64,000 nt of DNA from Glycine soja (Eukaryota > Streptophyta > Magnoliopsida > Fabales > Fabaceae): the NCBI RefSeq assembly GCF_004193775.1, contig NC_041018.1, forward strand, positions 35,898,466 to 35,962,465. The letters are read 5' to 3'. Below the pieces are notes generated by a model. It was not told the DNA's origin. It did not search any database and saw only the letters and a program-made list of their open reading frames with translations. A program made the position numbers and the translations under genes. This document shows positions 1 through 11,329 of this stretch, in pieces; the stretch's first letter is position 1; each line of letters begins with the position of its first letter.

Positions 1-78
1 TTGAGATTCCCTTCAAACTGAACTACAATAATAAATTAATGCCTTCAAACCAAATTAGACTTTCCAAATGGAAAAAGT

Positions 79-96
79 TCCCCGGCAACGACGCCA
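79..96 (-). other. LTR-element primer-binding site (tRNA-Asp type)
   Basis: Read on the minus strand this is TGGCGTCGTTGCCGGGGA, one base from the 3' end complement of plant tRNA-Asp, the usual primer of many plant gypsy elements. It lies about 9 bases inside the inner edge of the LTR at 106-1500. The element therefore runs on the minus strand and its internal region continues past the left edge of the window. Confidence 0.7.
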
Positions 97-105
97 AAAT
101 TTACT

Positions 106-1500
106 TGTTCGACCAGAATACTTGTTTACTCCCTCTTCCAAATTGGTATTACTTGTTTTTATATGGGAGTGGCCTTACCGGCAAGCGCACCAGGTCGCCA
201 AGTAAAATAATTAAAACGGAATGAACCGAGTATCGAACATAGAGAACTTGTTCATTTAGCAAAATTTTGTTGAGTAAGCAGGCATTTGCAAACATAAATT
301 AATGATTGTGAATTAAAGCAAAAGTATGTTCTATCCTAAGTAAAAGCAATAAACGAGAACAAGTAAGTGTGAAAACAAATATCTAAAGGAGTTGGGTCTG
401 GCTACTGAGTAAGTTGATGCAATTAAAGATGTTTTTTTAATTAAAGATTTTCCCGTGTTCTATGGTGAGGACAAAAATACCAAACACCAATTCCTCCAAA
501 GTTTGGACTAATTTAAATCAAACTTCGTTCACAGATCCCTCTTGTTGAACTTAGCCTAATTTAAACAGCATTATACTCATAGCATAATAAAGAAAACTAA
601 AACCCTGCACACTATCCCTAGCAATGCAGTTATTCAGTCCCTGCTCTATCAAGTTCTAAGGAAACAATACATTTCCTAATGCTAAAGTCCTTAACAGCAC
701 ACACAAATGGGTGATCAAGCCACAAGCATGCATACAATAAGCATAGATAAAAGTAGTGAACACATAAAACAACCTTAATTAGATATGAAAAAGAGTTTAC
801 ATCAACTACTCAATAAGAATCCCCAACTGAGGGTTTTAGCCTTTCATGGCAAAGAAACTCCTTTTACACTGAAGAAGAGGAATCAAGAGAAATTGCTTGT
901 TTACAAAGGAGCGGGGATGTCTCCTCCACCTCTAGGAATCTCACAATCACTCAAAAACTCACTAATCTCCCTAAAATATGAAAACTTGGCCCCTTGCTTT
1001 GCTCTATGCTCTCTGAAATTCACACTCTTTAGGCCTCTCAGTAGTGAACGGTTATCTTCTTTTATTCTGTGCAAATCAGGCTTAAAAAGGGCTTCCTGAT
1101 CTCGACATCACGCTTAGCGCCATTCTCGTGCTTAGCGCGAGTAAGTGAATTTGAGCTTAATGCCAATCTCGCGCTAAGCCTGGAAAGCGACAGACGAGTC
1201 GCTTAGCAAGCTGATAACGCACTAAGCGCGTGCTTTCGTAGTAGATGTCTTTCCAGATTCCCCTTTACTCGCTAAGCGTGCTGGTGCTGGGCTTAGCTGT
1301 TGATGCGCGCTAAGCGCATTAAGCGCGCTTAGCACAATGACTCCTTTGGCACTTCTTCAAAATATCTCCTTTTTGCCTGAAATTAAAGAAAATTTAACAT
1401 TAATTCGATGTAAAGAGGCTTCTACTGAGTAGAGATAAAAAAAAGAAATTTTATTTACAATCCAACCAAAAGGAACCATAAATTGGTAGATTTATATACA
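106..1500 (-). repeat. 5' LTR of a minus-strand Ty3-gypsy-like element
   Basis: On the plus strand the block starts TGTTCGACC beside the primer-binding site and ends near TATATACA, giving the TG...CA ends expected of an LTR. Positions 1118-1333 hold a dense cluster of GCTTAGCGC / GCGCTAAGC half-palindromes. Related blocks lie near 42180-43317 (opposite orientation) and probably 44250-45480. The outer edge at 1500 is a best guess; no target-site duplication can be tested because the other LTR is outside the window. Confidence 0.5.
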
Positions 1501-1530
1501 TTTTGGAAAAATTTTCTATACAAAAGCTAC

Positions 1531-2560
1531 TATGAATGTATGAATACATGGATTTTGATGATGTCAAAGAAGAATAAAAAAAGGCCGCTTCAAAGGATAA
1601 ACATTTGCTTCAAGATTAATTCAAGATTGCTTCAAACAAAGCCTTGTTTCAAGATTCACTAAAGATCAAGCCTTTCCTCAAAACAAAGGGTTTCAAATTC
1701 ATGCAAGGCTCCGGAAATCGATTATCAGGAAGTGTAATCGATTACCAGAAGGGGAGAATGAAAAAGAGCTGTTAAAAAGGGTTTTGAATTTGAATTTTGA
1801 ACATGTAATCGATTACCATAAGTCTGTAATCGATTACCAGCAACGAAACTCCTGAAATTCAAATTCAAAAGTCATGACCCTTCAAATTATAATTGTGTAA
1901 TCAATTACACCAACATTGTAATCGATTACCAGTAGAGAGTTTTCAGAAAATTTGCAACAGTCACATCTTTTGATTGGATTTGTGAATGGCCATCAAAGGC
2001 CTATAAATAGGTGACTTGGGCACGAATTTTGAAGAGAGAGTTTTGATTATTCAAAATTTCTTATCCTCTTAAAAGGAAATGAGAGAGATTCAAAGAGAAC
2101 TTCATTGCCAAATGCTCTTTCAAAAGAAACTTTTGGGCAAACACTTGCAAATCCATTAAGAGTTTCTCCATGGGCTTCAATTGTAATATCTTTCTCTTCA
2201 ATAGAGAATTCTTCTTTCTTTCTTCTCATTCAAAGAGATTGATTAAGGGACTGAGGATCTCTTAAGTTGTAAGGATTCCTGAACACAAGGGATGGGTTGT
2301 CCCTGTGTGGTTTAGACTTTGTAAATGGATTTTTACAAAGGGAGTGGAAAATCTCAGGTGGGTTGCTTGAGTACTGGACGTAGGCATGGACTTTGCCGAA
2401 CCAATATAAAACTATGTTTGCATTCTCTCTTCCCTTATCTCATTTATTTTGTTGCAATCAATTTTGTCTTGCATGTTTAAAGAACATTATTAAATTGATT
2501 GTTGCTTCTTCTACATTCTAAGTCTATCCCTCTTAAGTTATTGAGGCCGCTGGTCCAACA
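1531..2560 (+). repeat. CGATTA-motif LTR, copy 1
   Basis: This LTR-like block ends TGGTCCAACA at 2560 and contains at least four copies of the palindrome GTAATCGATTAC or close variants (1735-1930). The stretch around 2360-2410 is a close reverse-complement match to 7205-7270 and 23595-23645, so the three blocks are one family, this copy inverted relative to the other two. The start is uncertain by about 10 bp and no TSD is visible. I suspect a Ty1-copia LTR of soybean type, but the family is unassigned. Confidence 0.55.
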
Positions 2561-4662
2561 GTTAGTTGTAAACGACAACTAACAACACACAACATCTCAA
2601 TGCACACATATATATTACAAGTCAATACATACTCAATTTATCACATACACTCGGTCTCAATCACAATGGTATAATCCCAATTTAACATGTTATCACACCT
2701 CATGAATCATATACACTTTACCTATGAACTATGCAATACACACGACTCCTCAATTGTTCTCAAAATTATTTTATCTTGTCGTGCTTGTGATTAAACTCGT
2801 CGGATCCCCACAGTGGATCCCATCACAATACTCGTCGCGAAAAAACTCGTCGCCCTTAAAGGGTCTTACAATTGTGCGATTGCACAGTTCATAGCTCACA
2901 ACTCAATACGCATGTATTTCACCATTCATCACAGGTCCAATTTTTCACTTACTCACAATTTGAATCATAATTTCATAATCTCAATATAAAAATTTATACA
3001 AAAGCTTTATCACAACATGGGAAGTAAAACCCCTCAAATAATTTCACACAATTATATTAAAATCATAGGTATAAAAAAAACGAATACACCAAGAGCACTC
3101 AATTTTATCAATCAATTCACATCAGGACATCAATATTGTATTTATAATCATAAAGGAAAAGGTATAATTCAATAAACATCCCAAAATAAACCCAAATTTA
3201 ATCCTCTAAGGATCCCTACACATGTTCATTCTAACCCCAATTGTGATAAACTCATCCCTTACCTCTAAGCGGGCTCACGTGTGTATTGTGACAGTGATAG
3301 CAGCATCTCTAGTGGTTTCCTGAGAATCCTCAAGCTTTTCCTCCGATTGCTCTGATAGAGTTTTCAAGCATTAGAGAGAAGGAGAAGAGGTTGAAGCCTC
3401 CATTCCACTATCTATGTGCGATGAGTATTTATTCCTCCATAGACATTAGTTTGCAAATCCCACTAGTTAAGATGAGCGGAAATAAATCGAGAACCACATA
3501 TAAAAATTTCACAACAATCTAACAGTTAACGAATCTGGGATCGTAGTTTTACTGAGACAGTTTTGGGTTTTTGCGGGAAAAGAAAAAGCTACGATGCAAA
3601 GTGATGAGAATCCTGAAACTGGCCAAATACAGGCTAAAGGCCCAAGTGGAGAAGGACGAAGACCCAAGTGGAGAAGGACAAAGCCCCCGAGTGGAGAAGG
3701 ATGAAGGCCTAAGTGGAGAAAGATGAAGGCCCAGAGGCAGAGGCACTATCAAGACTATTAATTGTTGCTGAAGGCTCAGATTAATTTGAAGGCCCATAAT
3801 AAATATGTTCTATTTTTTTATTTATAATTTTTTTGGCCCAAACTGTTTTGAAGGCCCATGTCTACTTTTATCTTTTTGTTCAGATACACTATAAGTATTG
3901 GTTTTTGTTTTCAATAAAGGAACTTTTGGCATTTGACAAAATTTGGTGAGAGCTTCTCTCTGGGTTCCTTGTTGAACCAATCTCAGACTTATCAAGGTAA
4001 TCCTTGTGGCGTCTACCCTGACTTATCTTCTTTCACCGGAAGTGGCGTCTACCCTGACTTATCTTCCCTCTTCAAAAGTGGCGTCATCCAAAAAAACTCT
4101 GTAACTTGTATCAAGCGATCCACTCCTAGTCACGATAGCATCACAAAGGGTATTTCTCTTATTTTCGCCATGTTTTCATAATTCCCAACGATGTGAATTT
4201 TGGGAAATGAGTTTCGAACCTGGTGCTCAATTTTCACGACGATCCAATGGTGAATGAGTCCAAGATCGTCATTTTTCAAAGACAGGTTTGGTGGTATACG
4301 GGAAAAGAGAGGGTTTTGGGAGGAGAAGGGAAAACGAAATTTGAGAGGAAGAGAAGGCGTAGAGATTATCATCAATATGAAAACTCACCTAAGATGCCTG
4401 TATTTATAGCTAGGTTACTCACAACCTATTATTTACTCTATTTTTCTTTGTTTATTATTTTATAAACAAATACTCTATTTTATTTCCTATCAAATGAATA
4501 AATCAAATATATTTCCTTCTTTTTTCCTTCAAACCACTATTTTAATTAATAAAATCATTTCTCCTTATTTATTTTATTATAAAAATCTCAACATTTTTCT
4601 AAACACATATTTTTTAACTAAAAAAACCTTTTTAATTTATTTACGAAAAATGGGATGTTACA
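2561..4662 (-). repeat. Truncated copy of the 3-kb LTR family
   Basis: This is the reverse complement of much of the solo LTR at 59369-62409. It shares the stretch with CTCGTCGCCCTTAAAGGGTC (near 2845), the 'expected' end GGATGTTACA at 4662, and the segment around 3540 and 4250 with CAAAACTG-type sequence. About 1.1 kb at its low-coordinate end is missing, where it abuts the CGATTA LTR. Unlike the other copy it has no plastid DNA: sequence runs straight through 4375-4400. Short ORFs inside it are not convincing genes. Confidence 0.6.
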
Positions 4663-5180
4663 ACATGATTCAAATTCATTACAACTACAAAATGAAGATA
4701 TATTAATAAACCTCATGTTTCACCTTCTTGAAGGTCCATGCATGGTTGTCTCCACAATGTCATTTCTTAAACAAATCCCCCTTGATCATTACGAACACAC
4801 AAACCAAATCTAGTGGTATTACGAATCATATGGAAGCTAGAATCCATGTTGCATTTAAGTCATTTGTGTTCTGGTTTCTGCCAACCTTCAATGACAGGTG
4901 ACAGGGTTTCAAGTGTCAATTCTCCTCTGTTGATCTTTTGTCTATGCACACTTCCAACTCTAGTAAAGTTGCTCCCCTCTCGTAATCACAAATTCACTTG
5001 GGACATCTTTTTTTTTCAAACCTTGTCATTCCTCCTCCTCCTCCATATGCTTCATTGCAAGATAGTCATTTGATATTTCCTTTCCTCATAGTTTTAAAAA
5101 CAAGGTGAAGAAAAATTCCTTACATGATTTGGTTTATAACAAAACCTCCTTCAATCAACTCAACTTTTAACTATTAAGGT
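4663..5180 (-). pseudogene. RNase H-like (RVT_3-type) remnant, copy 1
   Basis: This stretch is a diverged copy of 17152-17710, where the minus strand still reads like the plant RNase H-like domain found in LINE-type reverse transcriptase proteins. Here stop codons and small indels break every frame. Its high-identity start coincides with the end of the truncated LTR at 4662, so the LTR probably landed in it and removed the rest. It is not functional. Confidence 0.4.
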
Positions 5181-5875
5181 TAGTTATTAATTATCAGTAT
5201 ACATGATTGTGTTTTTTTAATTTTATTTCTCACTTTGACATTTTTTTAAAAGATTGTGAAATAGAATTCAATTTAAAAATAATATGTATTTATAGTAAAG
5301 AATTGATAAATATAATTATAGATCAGAGATTTAATTTGGATTTCACACAAAGATAAAAGTTTAATGTAAAACTAAATGTATAAAGAGGAAAATAATAAAA
5401 TTATATAAAAAATAAATATAGAAAATTATTTTTGACAAAAGTTTAACGTTAAAATATAAATATAAATATGATTTTTTGTTGCAATATAAACAAAATTGTA
5501 TCTTGGCATATTGAAATTTGGAAGCATGTGTTGTTTGTAAGCAAAACGGCATGCATGATTCTAATCTAGATTAAGAAGATTATGTATTTTATATGTGTGT
5601 GATCAACTAATGTAATTATATACTCAAGTTTAATAATAACTATGAAAGTTTTAAATATATTAATATGATATAATTTTATTAAAACATATTTATATAATAT
5701 AACACCACATATTTTTTAAATATAGAAATTAATTTTGACAAAAGTTTAACATAAATCTATAAATATAAATACGAGTTTTAGTTGCATTTCAAACACAATT
5801 GTATGTGATCATAGTGGGAGCATGGGTTGTTTGTAAACAAAAATGCATGGGTTCTGATCTGGATTAAGAAGATAG
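5181..5875. repeat. AT-rich block with tRNA-like repeat units
   Basis: Two units of about 300 bp (near 5480-5575 and 5780-5875) each carry the string GCATG(G/T)GTTGTTTGTAA followed by a box-B-like GGTTCTGATCTGG or its variant. The same units recur at 18620-18680, 19010-19065 and 19310-19360. The whole segment matches 18680-19360. No protein is visible. A SINE origin is possible but unproven. Confidence 0.4.
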
Positions 5876-6506
5876 TTTCTTTTACCACCAACATTTGGAC
5901 TTATGACCCTACCGAAGACTCCACACTTACCTGATTGATAACATATGATCTTTTAGGAGCATTGTCAGTACAAATGAATGTACTTGAAAACTGGATACAA
6001 TGTAACAAAAAGAAAAGAGCAAAAGGTTAAATTTTTCTCAAGTACACTACTATAATTTGAAACTACATATTATCAAATAACAAACTTGTACTCTTGTTGG
6101 AGGAACCCTTATTCAGAGTATCCTGAAATGAATACCATAAACCATAGAAATTTAATCACACTCATAGCAAATCATAAATAAATGGTATGAATAATGGTTT
6201 TTCATCCCAATCATATCAATATTTCCATTGAGCCCATGAATGGTTTTGAAGATCTTAGGGTCTTTGATTGAATTGATACTACTGATAATGGAATTTGGAA
6301 TCATGTTGTGGTAAAACAATTATTCAATTCTTGAGAGATGCAAATTATTTATCCATTCCACTACACCAACTACAACCTACATGTGGAGGACAAATTAATT
6401 TGGAAGCATGAAAAAAAGGGTAGCTTTTCTGTCAAGTCAGCCTGCAATTTTATTATGGGATCCCTAGTTTACAACCATCATCTATGGGTTTCGGGAGAAT
6501 GGATGC
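5876..6506. other. Duplicated non-coding segment, locus A (left part)
   Basis: The segment aligns in plus orientation with 29160-30064, including TTTACCACCAACATTTGG at its start and GGTCTTTGATT(G/T)AATT near 6265. After removal of the copia element at 6507-12330 the match continues at 12336-13166 against 30065-33160. No coding potential is apparent. The left edge of the homology falls in the spacer of the inverted repeat at 28767-29544. Confidence 0.6.
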
Positions 6507-6765
6507 TATTGAAGAGACTAGAGGTTGTGAAATGCTTGAGTGCTTAACCCACTCAGCTAATCTATATTTATATAGACTTAGGGAGTAAATACAATGTGAA
6601 ATTTACAAGAATATTAATGAAGTTCTAGTACCTATGTACATGCATGTGAATTCCTAGATACAGGAATATGTGACTAACTAGGTACATTAATAACTATTCT
6701 TTATTGGAACAAGTACCTATGCAATGTGTGGAACAAGTACCCATACAATGTGTGTAATTCTAACA
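6507..6765 (-). repeat. 3' LTR of the copia element
   Basis: This 259-bp LTR starts TATTGAAGAG and ends TTCTAACA on the plus strand and differs from its partner at only a handful of positions. It is preceded by the GATGC duplication and followed by the polypurine tract complement CTCCCCCTC. The normal LTR end TG has become TA in both copies. Confidence 0.93.
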
Positions 6766-6775
6766 CTCCCCCTCA
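6766..6775 (-). other. Copia polypurine tract
   Basis: The minus strand reads TGAGGGGGAG directly before the LTR, the expected plus-strand priming site. It fixes the element's orientation as minus. Confidence 0.85.
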
Positions 6776-6995
6776 AGCTAGAGCATATAAGTCAAATGCT
6801 CCAAGCTTGGAACAAATATTTTGAATTATTGGTCCCCTTAGAGATTTTGTAAAGATGTCTGCTAGTTGATCATTAGAACTAACGAATTCAATAATAACTT
6901 CCTTAGAAAGGAATTTCTCCCGAACAAAATGATAATCAATCTCAATATGTTTAGTTCTCTCATGGAATATTGGATTAGAAGCTATATGTAGGGCT
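6776..6995 (-). pseudogene. Copia RNase H, C-terminal part
   Basis: On the minus strand this encodes the last part of a copia RNase H. It starts with [20 protein letters not shown], continues with a DYHFVRE stretch and a [10 protein letters not shown] motif, and ends YALA-stop just before the polypurine tract. It is the direct continuation of the domain at 8661-9095; the CAAGC at the break is repeated as the nested LTR's target duplication. The C-terminal frame itself is open. Confidence 0.9.
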
Positions 6996-7000
6996 GCTTG

Positions 7001-8655
7001 TGTTGGATCGAGTGGCCTCTGAATAATTAAGAAGGGGGGGTTGAATTAATTATTCCTAAACTTTTACTAATTAAAAAATTACTCTTCTAAGGCTTTTACT
7101 TATGTTGTTAAGAGAATATGGAGTAGAAGAGAAACTTAACAAAAAGTAAAAGCGGAAATTAAATGCACAGCGGAAAGTAAAAGAGTAGGGAAGAAGGAAA
7201 CAAACACACAAGAGTTTTTATATTGGTTCGGCAACAACCCGTGCCTACATCCAGTCCCCAAGCGACCTGTGGTCCTTGAGATTTCTTTCAATCTTGTAAA
7301 AATCCTTTTACAAGCAAAGATCCACAAGGGATGTACCCTCCTTTGTTCTCTTTGAACCTAGTGGATGTACCTTCCACTAGAACTGATCCACAAGAGATGT
7401 ACCCTCTCTTGTTCTTAGTCAAACCCAAGTAGATGTACCCTCTACTTGTACCACAAAGGATGTACCCTCCAATGTGTTGAGACAAAGATCTCAGGCTGTT
7501 AAACCTTTGATACTTTGTGAATGAGGATACAAAAGAATTATCAGGCGGTTAGTCCTTTGAACACTTTTGTATTAGGGAATGGGAAGAATCAAAAGAATTC
7601 TCAGACTGTGTCATTTTAAATTCTTTGACAAGGGAGAAAAGAGACACAAAAGAATTCAGGCGGTTAGTCCTTTGTTCTTTTGGAAAAGGGAGAAGAAGAC
7701 ACAAAAAGAATTCAGGCGGTTAGTCCTTGGCGAATTCTTTTTGGCAAAGGGAGAACGGAATGAAAAAGATGAATAGCACAAGTTTTCAAGGTTTGGAAAA
7801 CTAGAAAACTTCATAAAGCTTTTGGTACAAAGAAGAAGAAGAAGAAGTTCAAAGAGACTCAAAAATTAATGTGGAAAAATTACTTGTATTAAAAATGAAT
7901 TGGAAAAGATAGATTTTTAAAATGCAAAACAAAGTCTTGCTTTTAGAGACTCTTCATGTCTAGTCAAGAGGACCATTTAGAAGAGTTATAACTTTTAGAA
8001 AAACTTAAAACCAATTTGAAAAAGTCAAAAACCATTTGAAGAGTTACATCTTTTGATTTATTCAGAAGCCAACACTGGTAATCGATTACCAAATCAGTGT
8101 AATCGATTACACAAAGCTTTTTGCATGAAAGGATATGACTCTTCACATTTGAATTTGAATTTCAACGTTCAAAGGCACTGGTAATCGATTACCAAAACAT
8201 TGTAATCGATTATAGCTTTTTGAAATTAATTGGAACGTTGTAAATTCAACTTGAAAACTTTTTCAAATCCATTTTGCTACTGGTAATCGATTACAACAAT
8301 CTGGTAATCAATTACCAAAGAGTAAAAACTCTTTGGTAAACATGTTTTGAGAAAAATCCATGAGCTACTCAATTTTTGAGAAAAACCTTTTCATACTTAT
8401 CTTGATTAAGCCTTTTCTTGATTCTTGAATCTTGAGTCTTGAATCTTGATCTTGATTCTTGAGATCTTGAACCCTTGAATTGTTCTTGATTCACTTGAGT
8501 TGTTCTTTGATTGATCTTTGATTTACTTGAGTTGTTCTTTGATTGATCTTTGAGCTTTTTGTCATCACCTTTGTCATCATCTTTTTTTATCATCATTGTT
8601 ATCATCAAAACATCTTTGAATCACCTTTGATTCACCATGAAGCTTTGCTTCTACA
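7001..8655 (-). mobile_element. Solo CGATTA-motif LTR nested in the copia element (copy 2)
   Basis: The block runs TGTTGGATCG...GCTTCTACA and is flanked by a perfect 5-bp duplication GCTTG (6996-7000 and 8656-8660), so it is an LTR left by recombination between the two LTRs of an inserted element. It carries several GTAATCGATTAC palindromes (about 8073-8310). Its orientation is opposite to copy 1 at 1531-2560. It contains three internal tandem arrays: GGATGTACCCTC units at about 7316-7475, units with CAGGCGGTTAGTCCTTTG at 7540-7760, and TTCTTGATTCTTGAATC-like units at 8400-8560. ORFs in it are by-products of these repeats. Confidence 0.88.
7316..7760. repeat. Two tandem arrays inside the solo LTR
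   Basis: About four units of roughly 45 bp share CACAAGGGATGTACCCTC or close variants (7316-7475). They are followed by about five units of 55-75 bp sharing (A/T)CAGGCGGTTAGTCCTTTG (7490-7760). The units are diverged, so the arrays are not recent. They are part of the LTR rather than a separate locus. Confidence 0.7.
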
Positions 8656-8660
8656 GCTTG

Positions 8661-9095
8661 ATTATCACAACATAGCTTCATTTGTTAAGTATTTCCAAAC
8701 TTTAATTCTTGAAGAAGTTGTCTAATCTAAATGAGCTCAAAGGTGGCTACAGCCATAGCTCTATATTCAGCCTCTGCACTAGACCTTGCAACAACATTGT
8801 GCTTCTTACTCTTCCATGAGATAAGATTTCCTCCAACAGACACACAATATCCTGAAGTGGAACGCCTATCGATGGGTGATCCTGCCCAATCTACATCACA
8901 AAATCCAACTATTTGAGTGTTTCCTTTGTCTTCATAGAGTAGTCCTTGTCCTGGGGTCCTTCTAATGTATCTCAAAATTCGAATTAGTGCATCCCAATGA
9001 TCATTATGAGGAGACTGCATAAATTGACTCACCACTCCAACTGCAAAGGAAATATCTAACCTTGTAATAGTGAGGTAGATAAGCTTTCCAACCAA
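8661..9095 (-). pseudogene. Copia RNase H, N-terminal part
   Basis: The minus strand encodes the start of the copia RNase H: VGKLIYLTITRLDISFAVG, then FCDVDWAG, the RRSTSGYC motif, WKSKKH and SSAEAEYRAMA. Codons beyond the ORF continue as LLQELKFG and CDNQA with two in-frame stops, then break exactly at the nested solo LTR. The first catalytic aspartate context (DVDWAG) and the glutamate in SAEAEYRA are kept. Confidence 0.9.
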
Positions 9096-9970
9096 TCTCT
9101 AATATCTTTCAGGATCATAATAAGGCTTCCCCTGATTGGGTAGCAATTCTTGATTTGGATCCATGGGACTATCAATTGGTCTACAATCTGACATACCAGT
9201 TTCTTTAAGTATGTCTAACGCATACTTCCTTTATGAGATGATAATCCCATCTTTTGACTGAGCAACTTCAATTCCAAGAAAATATTTAAGTTTTCCCAAA
9301 TCCTTAGTCTGAAAATGACTAAATAAATGTTCCTTCAGTTGAGCAATTTTTTCTTGGTCATTTCTTATGATGACTATATCATCTACATAGACCACCAAGT
9401 AAACACATCTACTCGATGAGGTATGACAATAAAAAACTAAATGGTCTGCTTCACTTTGTTTCATCCCAAAAGCCTGAACAACTGAGCTGAATTTTCCAAA
9501 CAAAGCTCGTAGGGATTGTTTGAGTCCATAAAGAGACCTCCGAAGTTTGCAAACCAAGCTAGACTCCCCCTGAGCAACAAATCCCGGTGGTTTCTCCATA
9601 TAAATCTCATCTTCTAATTCTCCATGTAGGAATGCATTTTTAATATCCAACTGATACAGTGGCCAATGATGGATGGCAGCTATGGCAAGAAAGGGTCGAA
9701 CAAAAGTAATTTTAGCCACAGGGGAGAAACTATCTCCATAATCTGGGCCATAAATCTAGGTTTAACCTTTGGCTGGCAATCGAGCTTTGAGGAGATCAAT
9801 CTGTCCATTGGCCCCAACTTGTATAGCATAGATCCACCGACAACCAACAGGTTTCTTGCCTAGGGGAAGAGGAACTAGCTCCCAAGTACCATTATGCTCC
9901 AAAGCCTGCATTTCATCAATCATGGCTTGTCGCCATCCCGGATGATCAAGTGCTTCACAAAGATTTTTAG
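9096..9970 (-). pseudogene. Copia reverse transcriptase region
   Basis: The minus strand opens with WRQAMIDEMQALEHNGTW, typical of the start of a copia reverse transcriptase, then after a frameshift keeps the long ORF at 9231-9719 with FLAIAAIHHWPLYQLDIKNA, EIYMEKPPGF, SLYGLKQS and the catalytic YVDDIVI. The C-terminal part runs DLGKLKYFLGIEVAQSKDGI and is then interrupted before the RNase H. It is the best-preserved part of the element but cannot be translated through. Confidence 0.93.
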
Positions 9971-10239
9971 GAAGAGAAACAGAAGATAAAGAGGAAACAA
10001 AAGAATGGTACGAAGAAGAAAGACGATGATAACTTAAGAAGTTATAAATAGGATAAGGATTACATGTATAGACCGAGTACTTTTCCTAAGAGCAATGGGC
10101 AAGTCAAGATTCTCTTCAGGTAGGTCCATGGTCAGGTTGTCTACTGGAGTAGGACATGATTCAGCTAGTCTTTCATTACCTTCAAGTTCTACATCAGGAA
10201 TTTAAGGACGATGTCGATATACGATGGGTGATCTTTGAG

Positions 10240-11327
10240 TCTACTCAAGTGGAAGATTGTTAGGAATATTTATGGTAGAATCTACAGTTGACTCTGATTC
10301 CTACAAAGAAGGTGATGGACCAAGATAAGGAACAGGAAAAACTTCTTAAAGAGTATTGGACTCAACCATGGAGGGAGCAAAGTATGGTTTTTCTTCAACA
10401 AAAAAAAGTTACATCTGCAGAGATATAATAATGATTGTGAATAGGAGAGTAACATCGGTAACCTTTCTGTAACCTGGAATATCCAAGGAAAACATATTTG
10501 ATGGCTCGAGCAGCAAGCTTATCAAGACCTAAAGACAAGTTATGAACAAATAGGTGCATCCAAAAATACGTGGATCAACATGAAACAACAATTCTTTAGG
10601 AAACAAAATGGAATGTTGTATTTTATTTTTAATAGAGGAAGAAGGCATCTGATTAATCAAAAAATAGGCTGTCAAAACTGCATCACCCCAATGCCGGATA
10701 GGTACATTGGCATGAAGTAATAATGTTCGAGAAATCTCAAAAAGATTCTTATTCTTCCTTTCGGCAATGCCATTCTATTGAGGATTATAAGGACAAGAGG
10801 ACTAATGGAGAATGCCCTGTGCTGGCAAAAGAGAAGAAATAGCAGAAGAAAAGTATTTTTTCACATTATCACTCCTAAGGATCTTAATTGTCTTACCAAA
10901 CTGAGTTTTAATTTCATTAACAAAAGAAGTGAGAATGGAAAAAAATTTCAGATCATTCTTTCATTAAGAAGACCCAAGTGCATCGAGAAAATTCATCAAT
11001 GAAAGTAACGAAATATCTATAACTCATAGAAGAAACACGACTAGGACCCCATATATCAGAGTGAATAACCGAAAAAGGGGAATCAACACGACTTTCAACA
11101 TGCCTAAAAGAAGAACGAACATGCTTTCCTAGTTGACATGACTCACAAAATAGGTCATTTATTTTTTCAAGACTCGAAACCATTATTTTTAATTTAGATA
11201 AATATGGGTGTCCCAAACATTCATGAAGGTGGTTTGGTGATGTGGCAGCACTGTAAACCCAAGAAAGATTAGGCTTGAGGTAGTAAAGACCATGAGATTC
11301 ATGTCCTACACCAATCGTCTGACCCAT
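10240..11327 (-). pseudogene. Copia integrase region
   Basis: The ORF at 10953-11327 carries the GAG-pre-integrase and integrase zinc-binding pattern: LHECLGHPYLSKL, CESCQLGKHVRSSF, then the first catalytic aspartate in VIHSDIWGPS and the FVTFIDEFSRCTWVFLMK stretch. Downstream, frameshifted pieces remain recognisable, for example DNAKEYF-like, LLFHVDPRIFGC and FVEEKPYFAPSMVES. Many stops and shifts make it inactive. Confidence 0.88.
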
Positions 11328-11329
11328 AC

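Noticed and set aside
39..224. Short ORF at the left edge
   Set aside because: It runs across the primer-binding site and LTR edge of a retrotransposon and has no domain.
8369..8608. Low-complexity ORF rich in Asp, Lys, Ser, Gln (minus strand)
   Set aside because: Produced by the TTGATTCTTGAATC-type tandem repeat inside the solo LTR.
7001..8655. SIRE1 or other named soybean family assignment for the CGATTA LTR
   Set aside because: The motif and style suggest a soybean LTR, but without an internal region or a library comparison the family name would be a guess.
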